Part shown: positions 9,144 through 20,976 of the stretch, one piece after another | How positions within the stretch are numbered: the first letter of the stretch is position 1 | How the letters are laid out: each line of letters starts with the position of its first letter | Assembly: GCF_018069925.1 (NCBI RefSeq) | Contig: NZ_JAGPXB010000013.1 | Coordinates: 1-64,000, forward strand | Length of the DNA stretch: 64,000 nt | Source of the DNA: Flavobacterium erciyesense | Lineage (GTDB): Bacteria; Bacteroidota; Bacteroidia; Flavobacteriales; Flavobacteriaceae | Direction of reading: 5' to 3' | Made by a program: the position numbers and the translations under genes | Notes under the pieces: model-generated | What the model was told of the DNA's origin: nothing | The model's input: the letters and a program-made list of their open reading frames with translations, nothing else | Databases searched by the model: none

Positions 9144-9725
9144 TTAATCAACATTTTTTGATTGCCTGCGCATGCGCTTCGGTCCGTACCAAAGCCAAAA
9201 TCCGGTTACGGTAAAAATGAGCAATGCCGAACCCATGACCGAACTGTACACCACCTTTAATTCTCCGCCCGTGGTACCAAATATTTGATCTAAAAACGAC
9301 CCGTCGTGAATGGTTTCTATAAAATCAGAACGACGGCGTGCTACTTGTAGCAAATTACCGGTAGCGCCATCCAATTGTACTTCCCAGAAACTATCGGTAA
9401 ATACAAATTTGACCATTCCTTTATCTTTACGAATATCGATTCGGTCTAATTCAAGCGAGAGCTGAGGATCAATTGAATCGTGTGCAATTTTACACGCCTT
9501 TTGATGCAACTTATCTAGTGGCAACCACTCTTTCAAATTAGTTGATGTTCCTTTAATTGATTGTGGTAATAGTAATCCGTTACTGTGTTTTTTCCATCCC
9601 AAAAACAAACCACTTAATGCAATGACAAAGAAAAACACAAAGAGTAAGGCACCCGTTTTGCGGTGAATTTCTCTGAAAGTTCGAAGCAACTTTGCTTGAT
9701 TTTGTCGTTTATTTGATGAGGTCAT
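9144..9725 (-). CDS. PepSY-associated transmembrane protein
   Basis: 193 aa with two membrane helices (about residues 24-44 and 160-180) enclosing a ~110-residue exposed domain with a PepSY-like segment (VQLDGATGNLLQVARRRSDF). The N-terminal context FREIHRKTGALLFVFFFVIALSGLFLG and the closing WLWYGPKRMRR are typical of PepSY-TM proteins. These are often linked to TonB-dependent iron uptake and reductive release of iron, but no receptor is adjacent here. It begins the likely three-gene operon 9725-7986. Confidence 0.85.
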   Translation of the reverse strand: MTSSNKRQNQAKLLRTFREIHRKTGALLFVFFFVIALSGLFLGWKKHSNGLLLPQSIKGTSTNLKEWLPLDKLHQKACKIAHDSIDPQLSLELDRIDIRKDKGMVKFVFTDSFWEVQLDGATGNLLQVARRRSDFIETIHDGSFLDQIFGTTGGELKVVYSSVMGSALLIFTVTGFWLWYGPKRMRRQSKNVD

Positions 9726-9900
9726 TTGATTGTTAAAAAGATTGAAAATAGTACCATAGTTGAAAATATATGTAGCTTTTTAGGCTCTGCGTTTGTTTTC
9801 AAATATACTGAAAAAAGGAACTTATACAAGACATTTCGTACCCAACTATCCAACTGAAACGTGTTAATTATTGTAAGTAGCACTTTAAAATGCTACCCAA

Positions 9901-10020
9901 ATGCATGAAGGATGGAAGCGGCATCCTTTTTATACATTTTAGGCTAGTAGCCTAAAATGTATAAAAAGATATAGCGAACAGCCTGACGCAGCTGCAACGC
10001 TAGTGAAAGCTGGGGCATGC
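9901..10020. repeat. Structured intergenic repeat element, copy A
   Basis: A left flank GGATGGAAGCGGCATCC is followed by a perfect 20-bp stem (9926-9945 with 9949-9968, loop of three bases), then a right flank with AAAAAGATATAGCGAACAGC. The same flanking words enclose different stems at 20826 and 60183. It lies downstream of hflX and upstream of the PepSY gene, outside any coding frame. Confidence 0.75.
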
Positions 10021-10022
10021 CC

Positions 10023-10053
10023 AAAAAAATCCCTCTTGAAATTCAAAAGGGAT
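10023..10053 (-). terminator. Terminator of hflX
   Basis: On the minus strand a stem formed by 10042-10053 and 10029-10040 (11 of 12 pairs) is followed by a run of seven T. It lies 23 bases beyond the hflX stop codon. Confidence 0.75.
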
Positions 10054-10075
10054 ATGGTATAAGGTTGTGAAACTA

Positions 10076-11332
10076 TTAATCTATTTCGGATTCATCGTCT
10101 TGTTCGTCGTCTTTCTCGATGGCGTCATTGTAATCTGGATACAAAAACTTGTTGTACGGGAAACGGGTTATGTGTATCTGGCGCACAGACTCGTACACGC
10201 GTTCTCTGAATTCTTCGAAATTTTCTTTGTGTGTGGCCGAGATAAACAAAGCGTTTTGCTCTCCTACTCTACTCATCCAAGTGGCTTTCCATTCCTCTAG
10301 CGTGAAGTGTCTTGGTGTTTTTTCGGTCATCAAATCGTCTTCGTCAATGACTAGCGGTTTGTAAGCATCAATTTTATTGAACACCATGATCACCGGTTTG
10401 TCATGCGCCTTGATGTCCTGCAAGGTTTGATTTACCGACTCGATATGGTCTTCAAAATCTGGGTGCGAAATATCTACTACGTGCAGCAATAAATCGGCCT
10501 CGCGTACCTCATCAAGAGTACTTTTAAAGGAATCAACCAACTGCGTAGGCAATTTTCTGATGAATCCTACGGTATCAGAAAGCAGGAAAGGCAAGTTTTT
10601 GATAACCACTTTACGCACGGTAGTGTCTAGCGTTGCAAAGAGTTTATTCTCTACAAAAACGTCACTTTTACCCACGGCATTCATCAAAGTAGATTTCCCA
10701 ACATTGGTATACCCAACAAGCGCCACACGAACCATAGCACCGCGGTTGCTGCGTTGTATGCCCATTTGTTTATCAATAGTTTTGATTTTGTCTTTGAGTA
10801 ACGAGATGCGATCACGCACAATACGACGGTCGGTTTCAATCTCTGTTTCACCGGGTCCGCGCATTCCAATTCCCCCTTTTTGTCGCTCTAAGTGTGTCCA
10901 AAGTCCTGATAAACGAGGCAACATATAAATACATTGTGCCAGTTCCACTTGGGTTCGGGCATAAGAAGTTTCGGCACGTTGCGCAAAAATGTCTAGAATA
11001 AGGTGGGTACGATCTAGAATTTTACATTCGGTGATAATCTTGGATATATTTTTTTGCTGTGACGGCGATAATTCGTCATCAAAAACCAGGGTCGAAATTC
11101 CATTTTCTTTTACAAAAAGGTGAATTTCTTCTATTTTTCCGGTACCAACAAACGTTTTGGGATTAGGGCGCTCCATTTTTTGCGAAAAGCGCTTGATTAC
11201 CTCTCCACCAGCGGTGTAGGTTAAAAACTCTAATTCGTCTAGGTATTCGTTTAACTTTTCTTCACTTTGATTTTGAGTTACGATACCTACTAAAGCGGTT
11301 TTTTCGAAATTGATTACTTCTGTTTCTAACAT
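10076..11332 (-). CDS. hflX: GTPase HflX
   Basis: 418 aa, close to the usual length. HflX binds ribosomes and splits stalled or heat-damaged 70S particles using GTP. Motifs in order: N-terminal HflX domain with TFVGTGKIEEI and VFDDELSPSQQKN, the linker segment RLSGLWTHLERQKGGIGMRG, then G1 GYTNVGKST, G3 DTVGFIRKLP and G4 NKID. The C-terminus is acidic (DDEQDDESEID). It is a single-gene unit with a terminator downstream and a candidate promoter just upstream. Confidence 0.97.
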   Translation of the reverse strand: MLETEVINFEKTALVGIVTQNQSEEKLNEYLDELEFLTYTAGGEVIKRFSQKMERPNPKTFVGTGKIEEIHLFVKENGISTLVFDDELSPSQQKNISKIITECKILDRTHLILDIFAQRAETSYARTQVELAQCIYMLPRLSGLWTHLERQKGGIGMRGPGETEIETDRRIVRDRISLLKDKIKTIDKQMGIQRSNRGAMVRVALVGYTNVGKSTLMNAVGKSDVFVENKLFATLDTTVRKVVIKNLPFLLSDTVGFIRKLPTQLVDSFKSTLDEVREADLLLHVVDISHPDFEDHIESVNQTLQDIKAHDKPVIMVFNKIDAYKPLVIDEDDLMTEKTPRHFTLEEWKATWMSRVGEQNALFISATHKENFEEFRERVYESVRQIHITRFPYNKFLYPDYNDAIEKDDEQDDESEID

Positions 11333-11348
11333 GTCTTTGAATAAGCTA

Positions 11349-11356
11349 CAAATTTA
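11349..11356 (-). promoter_or_regulatory. Candidate -7 promoter element of hflX
   Basis: On the minus strand the sequence is TAAATTTG, matching TAnnTTTG, 17 bases before the hflX ATG. This would give a very short leader. A -33 element was not found. Confidence 0.4.
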
Positions 11357-11631
11357 CGGATTTGTCAGCGACTTATGAAGCTATCTGATTATAAAAAAAG
11401 AACGTTTAAACAGAATGTAACTTCGGTCAAGCCAAAGGAAAGTTTTAACTCGAATATGAATCTAAAAAAAAAATCAAAAGCAGGCTTACGGACATTAAAT
11501 GCAATTTGTTTTAAAAATAAAAAAATAGCAACTCATGACCTTTAATTTGAAAATCTTGTGGGTTTGCAAAGTATGCGTTAGAGGTTTCATTGGATTTTTA
11601 ATTATTTTTACACCTATCTAATCCAATTTGA

Positions 11632-13272
11632 ATGAATCGTTTTTTGCCAGTACTTATTGCATTCTTGTTTCCTGTTTTTATTTTTTCACAAAATAATTCT
11701 GTGGAATTACTAAATGAATTGGATCAAACGGTAACTGATTACGCTGTTTATTCACATAAAAAAGAGCTAAAAATAAACAAACTAAAGGAATTACTTTCCT
11801 ATACTACTGCTGATATTGAAAAATATGATGTTTACGGAAAATTGTATGCAGAATATAAGTCATATCAGTCCGATTCCGCATTGATTTATGCTCGAAAAAG
11901 TTTTCAAATAGCCGAAAAACTAAATGATATTGAAAAGCTAAATCATGCCCGATTAAATCTAGCTTCCATAATGGGAACATTAGGAATGTACAAGGAAGCG
12001 ACCGATATTCTTAATCGAATCAATATTACACCCAAATTAAAGGGTTATTATTTTACCGTAAATAGCGTCGTTTATGGCTATATGTCCGATTATGCGGCCT
12101 CTCTTCAGGAAAAAAAGAAGTATATTATTTTAACAAAAAAGCACCGTGATTCCTCTTTAAATTATTACAAACCGCAATCAAGCGCCTATATTATGGCGCA
12201 ATCCAGTACGCTTCTTGATGCCGGAAAACACAAGGAAACATTGACTTTATTGCTGAACTATTTTCCGAAAATTGCTCACAACAGTGATGATCGAGCGGTT
12301 ATTGCATACATTGTTTCGCAGGCCTATCGCCAAAAAAAAGATGCTGAGCAGGAGAAAAAATGGTTGACCATTTCGGCTATTTCCGATTTGCAATTGGCCA
12401 AAAAAGAATATATTTCGTTGCGTTCGTTGGCTTTTCTGATGTATGAAAACGGGGATTTTGACCGCGCTTACACATACATAAAACGCTCGCTTGAAGATGC
12501 CCTTTTTTGTAATGCGCGCTTACGAACCTACGAAATATCGAAGATGTTGCCTATTATCAACGAAGCGTATCAAAAACAAAATGAAACCAATAGATTTCAG
12601 TTGATACTGTTTTTAATAAGTGTGAGTATATTATCCGTATTCCTTTTGGTGTTGCTTTTTTTACTTTTTAAGCAAATGAAAAAATTATCCAAAGCAAAGC
12701 AGGATTTAAGTTTAGCCAACAACAAGCTTTCGGAATTAAATACTGAACTAAATGCTTTCAATGAGAAATTGAACGAAACCAATTACACGCTGACCGAGGC
12801 CAATCTTTTGAAAGAAATATACATTGGCCGTTACATGGATCAGTGTTCAGACTACATCGGAAAATTAGACGAATACCGTCGAAAATTGAATGTGATGGCA
12901 ACAACAGGAAAAATGAACGAACTGATCAGTGCCGTAAAATCAAAACAATTTGTTGAAAATGAACTTGCTGTATTTCTCACGAATTTCGACAAGACATTCC
13001 TGCAACTCTTTCCTAATTTCATAGCAGAATTCAGAGTTTTATTGATTGATGAAGAAGCCATACAATTAAAGGAAGGCGAACTGTTGAATACGGAACTACG
13101 GATTTTTGCACTGATTCGTTTGGGCATTAAAGACAGCGCAAAAATTTCTACTTTTCTTCGGTATTCTGTATCCACAATTTACAATTACCGTTCGCAAATC
13201 AAAAACAAAGCAGCAGGTCCACGAGAAGATTTTGAAGCTAATGTAATGCGGATTGGAACCAATTTAAAATAG
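11632..13272 (+). CDS. DUF6377 membrane-anchored TPR/HTH regulator
   Basis: 546 aa. Layout: signal peptide (residues 1-20), a TPR-like helical repeat region exposed outside the cytoplasm (about 25-320), one transmembrane helix (about 322-345), a coiled coil (about 348-395), and a C-terminal LuxR-like helix-turn-helix (LLNTELRIFALIRLGIKDSA followed by ISTFLRYSVSTIYNYRSQIK). The DUF6377 family is known from Bacteroidota and is often next to polysaccharide-degradation genes. The neighbour 300 bases downstream is a GH97 alpha-glucosidase on the same strand, so a sugar-responsive regulator of that gene is a reasonable inference. Confidence 0.85.
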   Translation: MNRFLPVLIAFLFPVFIFSQNNSVELLNELDQTVTDYAVYSHKKELKINKLKELLSYTTADIEKYDVYGKLYAEYKSYQSDSALIYARKSFQIAEKLNDIEKLNHARLNLASIMGTLGMYKEATDILNRINITPKLKGYYFTVNSVVYGYMSDYAASLQEKKKYIILTKKHRDSSLNYYKPQSSAYIMAQSSTLLDAGKHKETLTLLLNYFPKIAHNSDDRAVIAYIVSQAYRQKKDAEQEKKWLTISAISDLQLAKKEYISLRSLAFLMYENGDFDRAYTYIKRSLEDALFCNARLRTYEISKMLPIINEAYQKQNETNRFQLILFLISVSILSVFLLVLLFLLFKQMKKLSKAKQDLSLANNKLSELNTELNAFNEKLNETNYTLTEANLLKEIYIGRYMDQCSDYIGKLDEYRRKLNVMATTGKMNELISAVKSKQFVENELAVFLTNFDKTFLQLFPNFIAEFRVLLIDEEAIQLKEGELLNTELRIFALIRLGIKDSAKISTFLRYSVSTIYNYRSQIKNKAAGPREDFEANVMRIGTNLK

Positions 13273-15700
<2,428 letters not shown>

Positions 15701-15707
15701 TACTAAA

Positions 15708-15737
15708 AAGGCTGTCATTGATTTGACAGCCTTTTTT
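15708..15737. terminator. Bidirectional terminator between GH97 and FKBP genes
   Basis: AAGGCTGTCA (15708-15717) pairs with TTGACAGCCTT (15723-15733), flanked by an A-run and a T-run. The two genes converge here, so the hairpin can serve both. Confidence 0.9.
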
Positions 15738-15760
15738 ATAAATAGAAATAACCTTTAGTC

Positions 15761-16219
15761 TTAATTGACTTTGATAACTTTAATATCAAAAATTAAAACA
15801 GAACCTCCAGGAATACCGCTGTAATCAAAACTACCGTAACCTAGGTGCGCTGGAATTAATAACATTCCGCTTCCGCCTTCTTTAAAAAATGGAATCCCTT
15901 CGGTCCAACCTTTGATTACTTGTTGTAATCCAAAAGTAATTCCTTCTGGTTTACTTTGATCAAACACATTACCGTTGGTGTAATATCCTTTGTACGCCAC
16001 TGTCACATTAGAGTTTGCAGTTGGCTGTGCTCCCGTCCCTTGTTCGGTCACTACATAATACAATCCGGTTCCGGTTTTGGTTGCAGTTAAGTTTTTTGCA
16101 GCGATATAATCTGTAATTTCTTTTTCGTTTTGCGCTGTAAAATCAATTGGTTCTTTATCATTTTCCGGCAAACAAGAAACAAATAAGAACGAAATCAAAG
16201 CTAATACTGTATATTTCAT
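15761..16219 (-). CDS. FKBP-type peptidyl-prolyl cis-trans isomerase lipoprotein
   Basis: 152 aa. A lipoprotein leader with the lipobox FVSC (Cys16) precedes an FKBP domain: TGTGLYYVVTEQGTG, VTVAYKGYYTNGNVFDQS, IKGWTEGIPFFKEGGSGMLL and GYGSFDYSGIPGGSVLIFDI. It is expected to assist folding of envelope proteins. GldI, a gliding-motility protein of Flavobacterium, belongs to the same class, but this copy is shorter and lacks gliding genes nearby, so I do not use that name. Confidence 0.93.
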   Translation of the reverse strand: MKYTVLALISFLFVSCLPENDKEPIDFTAQNEKEITDYIAAKNLTATKTGTGLYYVVTEQGTGAQPTANSNVTVAYKGYYTNGNVFDQSKPEGITFGLQQVIKGWTEGIPFFKEGGSGMLLIPAHLGYGSFDYSGIPGGSVLIFDIKVIKVN

Positions 16220-16242
16220 AATGTAATTTTTTAGTTTGCTGG

Positions 16243-16250
16243 CAAATATA
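16243..16250 (-). promoter_or_regulatory. Candidate -7 promoter element of the FKBP gene
   Basis: The minus strand reads TATATTTG, matching TAnnTTTG, 24 bases before the ATG at 16219. This suggests that the FKBP gene has its own promoter and is not only read through from the DUF5689 gene. Confidence 0.45.
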
Positions 16251-16278
16251 CTAATTTCAACTAATGAGTTAGTTAAAA

Positions 16279-17634
16279 TTATTTTTCTCCATAAAGTTGT
16301 ACATCATCCACCATAAACGAACCGTCAAGAGCCAAGTTCCGACCTGATCCTACAAACTTGAATGCTATATTAATTTTACCTTGATAAGCAGATAAATCAA
16401 TGGGGCCACTTCCTATGAATAGATTCCAAGGCGTTGCTTGAGTTGGTAATTTAGGGTTTAATTTAGTCCAAGTGGCAGTAGTTACATTCACCCCATTAAA
16501 ATCAGAGGACAAGTATACCTCTAACGCGTTCAAAGGCGAATCAACATCCAAGTGATGTTGTGCCGCTCTAAAAGTGAGGATTTCCTTGGTGTAAACGTCC
16601 ATATCAATTTTTGGCGAAATTAACCACGCAGTATTGTTCAACACACGAGTGCCTGAAAAGTAAAACTCCGCATATCCGTTTCCTGACGAAACTCCACCAC
16701 GCCAAGCCAAAGATCCGTTTTGTACAATATTAGCCCAGCCTGGCAAACTAATAACAGAACGATCTACAACAGTTTTAAAATCTTGATTAAAAAAAGGAAT
16801 CGCTCTTTTGCCTGTCATCACTATATCTTTAACCGATCGCGGAAGGAGTTGGTAATCGTCTCCAAATTTGGTCAAAATCCCTCGAATAGTCCCGTTTCCT
16901 TCAGGTATTTTTTGAGCGGCAAAGTCGGCAAAACTACTCGTTCGCACATACAATTGATTGCCACTTTTATCTACTATGTTCCAATTACTCGCTCCTCCTA
17001 CATTGTTAGTTTCTTCAAAAAAACTACGTCCAATGGCTTCTTCTGCAAATTGAACTTCTTTAATTTCAATAAGTGTATTTAAATTGGCATCATTAAACAC
17101 CTCTTGTAAACTCATTTTTCGCACCAACGCCTCCTCCTGAATCTGTGTACACGAAGCATTTACTATTTTTTTATAATCATTTTGCGAAAGTCGCCCCACT
17201 CCACCTTGATTAAAAGCATTTACATAGAGACCACCAATTCGTAAACCTCCAAAATACAAATCGGTGTATAAATCTTTTAGTTTAACATACACTTTTGTAC
17301 CCACACGATACTCAATATACAAGTTGCTCACATCAATAGGAATACTAAAACCTTGCGGTGCTGTGTTGGCTGTAGCCAAAGTTTGAAAGGAAATCGATTT
17401 GAAAAAATTCCCTCCTTCATCACTCGATACCACATAAGCCTCAACCACATCATCATATTGGAATTGCGTTGCGGTAGCAGTTGTTTGAGTTAATACCTTA
17501 GCAACCGATGTCGTTACAGCTATATCAGGTTGTGAACATTTTAATTCAGGCGTTGCCGTTTCCTCGGGAACGCAACCCACAAAAATCAATAAAAAACTTA
17601 ACACAACTATCGTATTTTTAAACATTATATTCAT
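16279..17634 (-). CDS. DUF5689 domain lipoprotein with C-terminal choice-of-anchor J-like domain
   Basis: 451 aa from the ATG at 17634. A longer frame to 17775 overlaps the upstream receptor gene and is rejected, because the leader MNIMFKNTIVVLSFLLIFVG with lipobox FVGC (Cys21) starts at 17634. Residues about 35-265 resemble DUF5689 (AYVVSSDEGGNFFKSISFQ, YVKLKDLYTDLYFGGLRIGG). The C-terminal ~170 residues resemble an adhesin-type jelly roll (AWLISPKIDMDVYTKEILTF, INIAFKFVGSGRNLALDGSF, MVDDVQLYGE). The gap to the TonB-dependent receptor stop is 10 bases, so the two form an operon. A surface lipoprotein acting with the receptor in ligand capture is an inference. Confidence 0.85.
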   Translation of the reverse strand: MNIMFKNTIVVLSFLLIFVGCVPEETATPELKCSQPDIAVTTSVAKVLTQTTATATQFQYDDVVEAYVVSSDEGGNFFKSISFQTLATANTAPQGFSIPIDVSNLYIEYRVGTKVYVKLKDLYTDLYFGGLRIGGLYVNAFNQGGVGRLSQNDYKKIVNASCTQIQEEALVRKMSLQEVFNDANLNTLIEIKEVQFAEEAIGRSFFEETNNVGGASNWNIVDKSGNQLYVRTSSFADFAAQKIPEGNGTIRGILTKFGDDYQLLPRSVKDIVMTGKRAIPFFNQDFKTVVDRSVISLPGWANIVQNGSLAWRGGVSSGNGYAEFYFSGTRVLNNTAWLISPKIDMDVYTKEILTFRAAQHHLDVDSPLNALEVYLSSDFNGVNVTTATWTKLNPKLPTQATPWNLFIGSGPIDLSAYQGKINIAFKFVGSGRNLALDGSFMVDDVQLYGEK

Positions 17635-17644
17635 AGCTATCATA

Positions 17645-20482
17645 TTACAAGTTGATATAAAAATTGACAAAATAAGTACGGCCATAACCATAAAAATACT
17701 TTGGCCCAAAAGAAGGTGTGCCGCTTGAAATGTCTTGGTTTCGCTCTCGAAAATTTGCATTACGAGCTTGCTCAAAACCGCCTGTTTTGAAGCGTTGATT
17801 CAGCACATTATTCACACTAAAGAAGACTCCCAGATTTTTACCTTTCACAATCCATGATTTGCCACCTACAAGATTCAAAAGCACAATAGGATCGAGTTGT
17901 TCTTGCTGCAACAACTCTTTGCCACGTTCAAAAGTAGCCTCCGGAAAAGTAAGTCCGCTACTTGGGTTTCTGTAAAAAATATCAGTGCGTGCTATTGGCG
18001 ATACATCCAGAAAACTATGAGACAAATAATTTATGGTGCTACCCAACCACCAATATTTAGGATCACGATACTCGCAACCAAAGGAGTAAGCGCGCTGCGG
18101 TGTCCCCGATTGTCTATAGTTGGTCAATGCAGCTTTGCCGAAATCGAATTGAGGATTTTCATTGATTGTTGCTGCTTGCGCATCATTAACCAAAGTTACA
18201 TTTGGATTACTCGCATACGTATGCAAACCAAAAGCTGCCGCCAAAGTGGTCTTAAATGTTGCCGACCATTGGTACTCTAAACTCAACTCGGCACCTGTAT
18301 TTTTTTTGTTTAAACCTGTTAAAGTCTGACTCACAAAAGCATCGGTACTCTCATATCCGGCACCATCGTCAAAAATTCCTTCGGCATAGAAAAAAGATAC
18401 TTGAGTGATATCGCGTTGTAAGGTATGGTACGCCGTAGCACGAGCCTTAAGCAATGGAGACCGATAGGTGTAACTCAACTCTAAACTACTATTGCGTTCA
18501 CTTTTTACATTTGGAACCACCACATTATTGAGTCTAGCGTTTGAAAATACATTTCGTAGCGCTGGCGCTTTACTCAAGTGTGCCGCATGAAAACTGAGGA
18601 GTTGCTTCCCAGAAATTTTGTAAATCAAACCCGCTTTAAACCCAAAATTCTCAAAATGCACCGTTTCGCTTTTTCCAAAGGAACTGTTGGGATACAAACC
18701 ATTTTTGTACAAGCCTTCTCTTTGATATACCGTATTGGAATAGGTTTGAGCTAAATAAAAATCGACATCGTTGTAATTGAATTTAAACTGTGTAAAGGCA
18801 TCAATTGTTTGAGCTGTGTAGTTAAAATTATAGCCATAAATATCTCCCACCACAACCTGACGGTTCGGATTATTTAAATCAGATTGTGATTCGTCGCCGT
18901 TGTAAAAAGCATCAATATCATCATAAAACTTGCCTCCTAATAAATCAGTTAACTTTTGGTAATTGCGTGAAAAAAGTTTCTTGTACGAAGCAGCAGCGTT
19001 CAGACTAATATTATCGGACAGTTGCGCATTCAAATTGGTTGTCGCCGCTGCCACCTGATCATCTACTACATCATCATAAAGCACATACTTGCTTTGAGCG
19101 GGTTCATAACCGGTGATGACGCCATTGCTATTGGTTACAGCGGTTTGATTCGTCAGGTACAATACCTTCCAATCTAACTGTGGTTGTGCTAAAAAAGCAG
19201 CTTTATTTTTGGCGGCATTATCTTCATCTGGCGTAAAAGCCCCAGAAAACTCACCATCATCAGGAGCGTAAAGCGAACTGTAAAAACTAGGTAATTTGCG
19301 GTAATAAGCTGGATCCGGACTGTTGGCATTTTGAAAATCGATATTGCTATTGGTTATAGTTCCCATTTGATACATTAAAGTGGTGTTCAATTGGATTTGC
19401 TCTTTAATTTTAAAAAAATGCTGGAGCATCACTATAGGTTCTTCGACCGTTTTTAAGCGCGCATTTCGTTTTTTTCCGTTTTGGAAACCCCAATACGAAT
19501 TGTAATTTTCGGAGGTGAGTTGCGTAACCTCATCTGTATTCGGTGAATTTTTTGCTCGGGTGTTGGGTGTATAAAAAGCGGTCAGATTTAGGGCATGCCG
19601 TTGACTGAGGTTCTTTTCGATACTCACGAAAAAAGAATTCGCATCATACGAAGTGCCGTCAAAATAGGCTTCTTGCGCCCATCTTTTACTAGCCGAAATA
19701 ACATATGCCCAACCCGATGAACTCATGCCTGATGCATGAGTAGCCATAGTGCGCCAATTATAATTGCTGTTGGTTCCTGAAAAAGTGAGACGCGTTCCCG
19801 GCCGATAAATAGATGCTCTAGTATTTATTTCCTGAGTACCCAAAAGTGCTCCAAAGGTATAATCAGAAGGAGTTGTGCCAATAGTAAACTCTTGATTACG
19901 GAGCGCATCATTGAGTCCGCCCCAATCGCCCCACTGCGGTCGGCCATCAATTATTTTATTCATGCTTACGCCATTAATCATCATTATGGCCTGTTCACTA
20001 TCTAATCCGCGGGTTCGAAAACGGGCTTGTCCCCAATGAAAAGCAGCCGCTTGTAAAAAAGCATCTCGGGTAGATTGTAGCAGGCCCGCCGTGTTTTCGG
20101 AACTGGAATTATCATCACTAAAATCACTTTCAGATAAAGCTATAATACTAGATTGTTGTTCGAAGGATTGGTCTTCTTGAAGTGGAATTGTACCTAAATC
20201 TAGGATTTGATTTGCGGTGAGTTCAATAGGAAATAACGCATCTTGATAACCTTGATTGCGCACCAAAAGAAACCATTTTCCGGCTGGAATTTCTTGAATT
20301 TGAAAGCTACCATCAGGATTGGTAATTTGCATTTGTGACGTGTTTTGAATATTCACTACGACACCTGCAATAGGAATTTGAGTTTTGGCATTTACAACTG
20401 TACCGCGAACAGCAGCATTATTTTGCGACCAAACACTATTGAATAACAAGCCAAAGCACAAACAAATTCCGAGTTTTACCAT
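17645..20482 (-). CDS. TonB-dependent outer-membrane receptor with carboxypeptidase-like N-terminal domain
   Basis: About 945 aa. The ATG at 20482 is preferred to a TTG two codons earlier. After the signal peptide (ends near NSVWSQ) comes a CarboxypepD_reg-like domain (VRGTVVNAKTQIPIAGVVVN through GSFQIQEIPAGKWFLLVRNQ), then a plug and a 22-strand-type barrel ending in aromatic residues (YGYGRTYFVNFYINL). It should import a ligand across the outer membrane using TonB energy. The partner is a DUF5689 lipoprotein instead of a SusD protein, so this is not a standard Sus locus. The ligand cannot be predicted from sequence. Confidence 0.92.
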   Translation of the reverse strand: MVKLGICLCFGLLFNSVWSQNNAAVRGTVVNAKTQIPIAGVVVNIQNTSQMQITNPDGSFQIQEIPAGKWFLLVRNQGYQDALFPIELTANQILDLGTIPLQEDQSFEQQSSIIALSESDFSDDNSSSENTAGLLQSTRDAFLQAAAFHWGQARFRTRGLDSEQAIMMINGVSMNKIIDGRPQWGDWGGLNDALRNQEFTIGTTPSDYTFGALLGTQEINTRASIYRPGTRLTFSGTNSNYNWRTMATHASGMSSSGWAYVISASKRWAQEAYFDGTSYDANSFFVSIEKNLSQRHALNLTAFYTPNTRAKNSPNTDEVTQLTSENYNSYWGFQNGKKRNARLKTVEEPIVMLQHFFKIKEQIQLNTTLMYQMGTITNSNIDFQNANSPDPAYYRKLPSFYSSLYAPDDGEFSGAFTPDEDNAAKNKAAFLAQPQLDWKVLYLTNQTAVTNSNGVITGYEPAQSKYVLYDDVVDDQVAAATTNLNAQLSDNISLNAAASYKKLFSRNYQKLTDLLGGKFYDDIDAFYNGDESQSDLNNPNRQVVVGDIYGYNFNYTAQTIDAFTQFKFNYNDVDFYLAQTYSNTVYQREGLYKNGLYPNSSFGKSETVHFENFGFKAGLIYKISGKQLLSFHAAHLSKAPALRNVFSNARLNNVVVPNVKSERNSSLELSYTYRSPLLKARATAYHTLQRDITQVSFFYAEGIFDDGAGYESTDAFVSQTLTGLNKKNTGAELSLEYQWSATFKTTLAAAFGLHTYASNPNVTLVNDAQAATINENPQFDFGKAALTNYRQSGTPQRAYSFGCEYRDPKYWWLGSTINYLSHSFLDVSPIARTDIFYRNPSSGLTFPEATFERGKELLQQEQLDPIVLLNLVGGKSWIVKGKNLGVFFSVNNVLNQRFKTGGFEQARNANFRERNQDISSGTPSFGPKYFYGYGRTYFVNFYINL

Positions 20483-20976
20483 ATCCAATGCATAAGATTT
20501 TTACATCAACAAAAAATATTTTTTGAAACCAGCATGCCCAAAGTTCAACCAAAAGTTATGACTTAAGGTTGAACAGCAAGCAGGCTTTATACCCACTTTC
20601 TTGTGGATACTTCGTGTTAGAATTAAAAAATAAATTTTGGAAAAGTGGTATAAATCTTAAAGCTCAAGGCTGATGAATGGTATTTGAATTTCAAGCACTT
20701 AAAAACTATTCGAACGAATTATTATGTTAAAAATAATAAAAAATTTTGTTAGTTGTTTCATTTTTTAAAAAAAATAGCAGTATTTTTCTTTTTAAAAAAA
20801 TGGGAAGTGTGAGAAAAAGCAATACGACTAGCATAGCCCCGATCGCAGCAGGTATCCTTTTTTATAAACGCTAGTATTTCTGGCGTTTTAGCACTACTCG
20901 AGTGCGTTTATAAAAAAGATACAGCTAAGAACGGGAATAGATAGCTGCTGAAAACAGCATGACTACTCCTAAAAAA
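20483..20976. other. Spacer between TonB receptor and MFS genes
   Basis: About 490 bases without a gene. The part near 20482 should carry the receptor promoter. The part at 20826-20962 is a structured repeat element. The centre is A/T-rich with no clear open frame. Confidence 0.6.
20826..20962. repeat. Structured intergenic repeat element, copy B
   Basis: A perfect 15-bp stem (20857-20871 with 20904-20918, about 32-base loop) is flanked by GATCGCAGCAGGTATCC on the left and GATACAGCTAAGAACGGGA on the right. The flanks resemble copies A (9901) and C (60183), while the stem differs. Confidence 0.7.

Noticed and set aside
15761..16219. gldI gliding gene
   Set aside because: The protein is an FKBP lipoprotein but no gliding gene is adjacent and the length is shorter than I expect for GldI; a general name is safer.
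16279..17634. SusD-like lipoprotein partner of the TonB receptor
   Set aside because: Size and position fit, but the sequence is beta-rich with DUF5689-like segments and lacks the helical TPR fold of SusD.
17635..17775. N-terminal extension of the DUF5689 gene overlapping the receptor gene
   Set aside because: The extension would overlap the receptor coding region by 131 bases and hide the lipoprotein leader that starts at 17634.
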